Source: an uncultured Aliiroseovarius sp.
GTDB taxonomy: Bacteria > Pseudomonadota > Alphaproteobacteria > Rhodobacterales > Rhodobacteraceae
NCBI GenBank assembly: GCA_938023895.1
Contig: CALJDH010000202.1
Coordinates: forward strand, 1-7,748
Length of the DNA stretch: 7,748 nt
Direction of reading: 5' to 3'
Made by a program: the position numbers and the translations under genes. The notes below the pieces were generated by a model that was not told the DNA's origin, did no database searches, and saw nothing but the letters and a program-made list of their open reading frames with translations. Positions 6,297-7,748 of the stretch are shown here, one piece after another (positions within the stretch are counted from its first letter, which is position 1; each line of letters begins with the position of its first letter).

Positions 6297-7214
6297 CTAG
6301 CTCCGATCCGTGCTGCGGATGCTGGTGGCAATCCGGTCGATCACGAACTCCATAAACAGGCGCGACTTGGGGTCCTGACCGCGCCGGTGCGTGAACAAAC
6401 AGGCCATCTGGATCGGCTCGGGCGGCGTTTCGGTCGCGACAGGCACCAGCCGCCCCGACTTCAGGTGCTCTGAAATCTCGAAAACCGGCTTCATCGCGAT
6501 GCCGTTTCCACCCAGCGCCCAATCGGTCAGTACATCCCCGTCATCCGATTCATAGCGCCCCGTCACGCGAAAGCGTTTCGGGCCGTCTTTCGTCGTCAGC
6601 AGCCACTGGAACTCGGTCGCGCCGGGGAAGCGCAGGTTCAGGCATTCATGCCCATCGTTGATCAGGTCGTCGCCGTTCTGCGGCATGCCGCGCTGCTCAA
6701 TATACTCAGGGGTCGCGCAGAGGACGCGTTCGACATCCGCAATCTTGCGGATCTTGAGGTTGCTATCTTCCGGTTGCCCAAGGAAGAATGCGAGATCCAG
6801 CCCCTCGGTCGTCAGGTCTACTTTGCGGTCGGTCAGACGCAGGCGCACGCTGACTTCCGGGTACTTCTTCAGGAAGTCCGGCACCAAAGGCGCGATTAGA
6901 CGACGCCCGACGCCCAAGGGTGCGGCGACATAAAGCGGCCCTTTAGGATTGTCTGTAATATCAACGATTTGCGCTTCAGCGTTTTCGACCGCTTCAAGGA
7001 TTTCCGTCGCGCCGCGATAGAACCGCTCGCCCTGTTCAGTTGGGGCCAGACTGCGCGTGGTGCGTTGAAATAACCGGACGCCCAGATAGTCCTCGAGCTG
7101 TGATATGCGCGAGGATGTCACCGCAGGGGACACCCGAAGGTCGCGCCCCGCGGCGGACATGCTGCCCAGTTCATAGACGCGGACAAAGGTTCGGATGTTG
7201 GCGAGATAGGACAT
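6297..7214 (-). CDS. LysR-type transcriptional regulator, likely of the urate genes
   Basis: This is a DNA-binding regulator of 305 residues, the standard LysR length. The N-terminal winged helix-turn-helix (about 1-60) includes GSMSAAGRDLRVSPAVTSSR, then ISQLEDYLGVRLFQRTTR and LAPTEQGERFY. The effector-binding domain (about 90-295) has PLYVAAPLGVGRRLIAPLVPD and LRLTDRKVDLTTEGLDLAF, like the CrgA-type subgroup. It is divergent from puuD, sharing a 98-bp gap with several palindromes, the usual arrangement for a LysR protein that activates its neighbour and represses itself. Its effector may be urate or another pathway intermediate; this is inference. The ATG at 7214 has no Shine-Dalgarno; an A8 run sits 8 nt upstream instead, which hints at low translation. 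The gene ends 2 bp from the uraH stop on the other strand. Confidence 0.92.
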   Translation of the reverse strand: MSYLANIRTFVRVYELGSMSAAGRDLRVSPAVTSSRISQLEDYLGVRLFQRTTRSLAPTEQGERFYRGATEILEAVENAEAQIVDITDNPKGPLYVAAPLGVGRRLIAPLVPDFLKKYPEVSVRLRLTDRKVDLTTEGLDLAFFLGQPEDSNLKIRKIADVERVLCATPEYIEQRGMPQNGDDLINDGHECLNLRFPGATEFQWLLTTKDGPKRFRVTGRYESDDGDVLTDWALGGNGIAMKPVFEISEHLKSGRLVPVATETPPEPIQMACLFTHRRGQDPKSRLFMEFVIDRIATSIRSTDRS

Positions 7215-7231
7215 TGTTCTGTTTTTTTTGA

Positions 7232-7259
7232 TGCTGCTTGGTATTTAGCAGCAATACCA
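7232..7259. repeat. Two interlocking inverted repeats, candidate LysR operator
   Basis: TGCTGCT (7232-7238) pairs with AGCAGCA (7247-7253), and TGGTATT (7239-7245) pairs with AATACCA (7253-7259). The two palindromes interlace, so only one could form a hairpin at a time, and together they offer overlapping binding half-sites. An interrupted dyad such as TGGTATT-N7-AATACCA just upstream of the likely puuD promoter and in the lysR leader is where a LysR recognition site is expected. It is not a clean T-N11-A palindrome. Confidence 0.5.
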
Positions 7260-7266
7260 GAATAAA

Positions 7267-7292
7267 TATGCTTAGCATAGAGTGTCGCTAAG
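7267..7292. repeat. 13-bp palindrome and overlapping dyad near the puuD start site
   Basis: TATGCT-T-AGCATA (7267-7279) is a perfect odd-length palindrome. It overlaps a second dyad, CTTAGC (7271-7276) with GCTAAG (7287-7292), 10 bp apart. The palindrome covers the best candidate -10 box of puuD (TATGCT), so a protein bound here could block or help open the promoter. This may be the activation half of a LysR site, or the target of a different regulator. Confidence 0.4.
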
Positions 7293-7312
7293 ACGAAAAC
7301 TGGAGGTATGCC

Positions 7313-7748
7313 ATGTACGACTTGGCCATTTTGTGGGACTGGATCGCGTTTTCTGTGCGGTGGCTTCATGTCATCACCGCGATGGCGTGGATTGGTGCGT
7401 CATTCTATTTCATCGCGCTTGATCTGATGCTGAAACCCAATCCCAATCTGCCCGACGGCGCCTATGGCGAGGAATGGGAAGTCCACGGTGGCGGGTTCTA
7501 TCACACGGTCAAATACCTTGTGGCCCCATCCGAGATGCCCGAGCATCTGACATGGCACAAATGGCAAAGCTACACGACATGGCTGTCGGGCGCGGCGCTT
7601 TTGATGATCATCTATTGGGTCGGCGGAGAGCTGTTCTTGCTGGACCCGACCAAGGCCGATCTATCGCTATGGCAGGGCATTTTGATCTCGGGCGGATCGC
7701 TGACGATCGGCTGGCTGCTCTATGACCAGATGTGCAAATCTAAGCTGA
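7313..7748 (+). CDS. puuD: Membrane urate oxidase PuuD, N-terminal part (3' end outside window)
   Basis: PuuD oxidises urate to 5-hydroxyisourate in the inner membrane, passing electrons to cytochrome c rather than directly to oxygen as soluble uricase does. The ATG at 7313 has GGAGG 6 nt upstream; 145 codons are open to the window end with no stop. The visible part matches the urate-oxidase N-terminal membrane domain: a first hydrophobic helix (about 10-38, RWLHVITAMAWIGASFYF with His19), a loop with EVHGGGFYHTVKYLVAP (His58, His64) and PEHLTWHKWQSYTTW (His78, His82), then further membrane segments at about 89-104 and 120-137. Full-length members are usually about 400 residues and end in a cytochrome c domain, which would lie beyond this window. 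Its product is the substrate of UraH. It is divergent from lysR and probably under its control. Confidence 0.93.
   Translation, partial: MYDLAILWDWIAFSVRWLHVITAMAWIGASFYFIALDLMLKPNPNLPDGAYGEEWEVHGGGFYHTVKYLVAPSEMPEHLTWHKWQSYTTWLSGAALLMIIYWVGGELFLLDPTKADLSLWQGILISGGSLTIGWLLYDQMCKSKL

Larger units (their letters stand above)
7215..7312. promoter_or_regulatory. Divergent lysR-puuD control region
   Basis: This 98-bp AT-rich gap carries the promoters of lysR (leftward) and puuD (rightward). A possible puuD promoter is TTAGCA (7245-7250), a 16-nt spacer and TATGCT (7267-7272), four of six matches in each box. The element TTAGC appears twice in direct orientation (7245 and 7272, 27 bp apart) and once inverted (GCTAA, 7287-7291). 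The puuD ribosome site GGAGG is at 7302-7306. On the lysR side there is only an A8 run (7222-7229 on the complementary strand) before the start codon. Confidence 0.6.

Noticed and set aside
7308..7312. ATG at 7308 as the puuD start
   Set aside because: It is out of frame with the PuuD-like protein and sits only 1 nt from GGAGG; ATG 7313 has proper spacing.

Overview
The window is a 7.7 kb piece of a purine catabolism locus from a high-GC alphaproteobacterium, most likely a Rhodobacteraceae (Roseobacter-group) species. That placement is an inference from the protein sequences, a PuuE allantoinase fused to an OHCU decarboxylase, the use of membrane PuuD rather than soluble uricase, and overall codon use. 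No search was possible. I see no RNA genes, mobile elements or CRISPR arrays, and no gene-free stretch over 300 bases.

Layout, left to right: (1) the 3' part of an NCS2-like purine permease (+, cut by the window start), then guanine deaminase guaD (+), separated by a strong stem-loop. (2) A perfect 14-bp hairpin with mirrored A and T tracts, which can end transcription from both sides. (3) A leftward operon read as puuE-uraD fusion, allA (ATGA overlap), then an NCS2 urate/xanthine permease. (4) A 160-bp divergent control region holding an 11-bp inverted repeat. (5) uraH (+), whose stop lies 2 bp from the stop of a convergent lysR gene (-). (6) A 98-bp divergent control region with interlocking palindromes. 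(7) The first 145 codons of puuD (+), cut by the window end.

Together the genes cover most of the route guanine -> xanthine (GuaD) -> [xanthine dehydrogenase, not here] -> urate -> 5-hydroxyisourate (PuuD) -> OHCU (UraH) -> S-allantoin (UraD domain) -> allantoate (PuuE domain) -> [allantoate hydrolysis, not here] -> ureidoglycolate -> glyoxylate + urea (AllA). Two unlike permeases bring in the substrates. LysR is the obvious candidate regulator. The pathway itself is known. The less ordinary parts are the fused consecutive enzymes, the divided transcription plan, and two undescribed-looking sets of inverted repeats in the divergent promoters.
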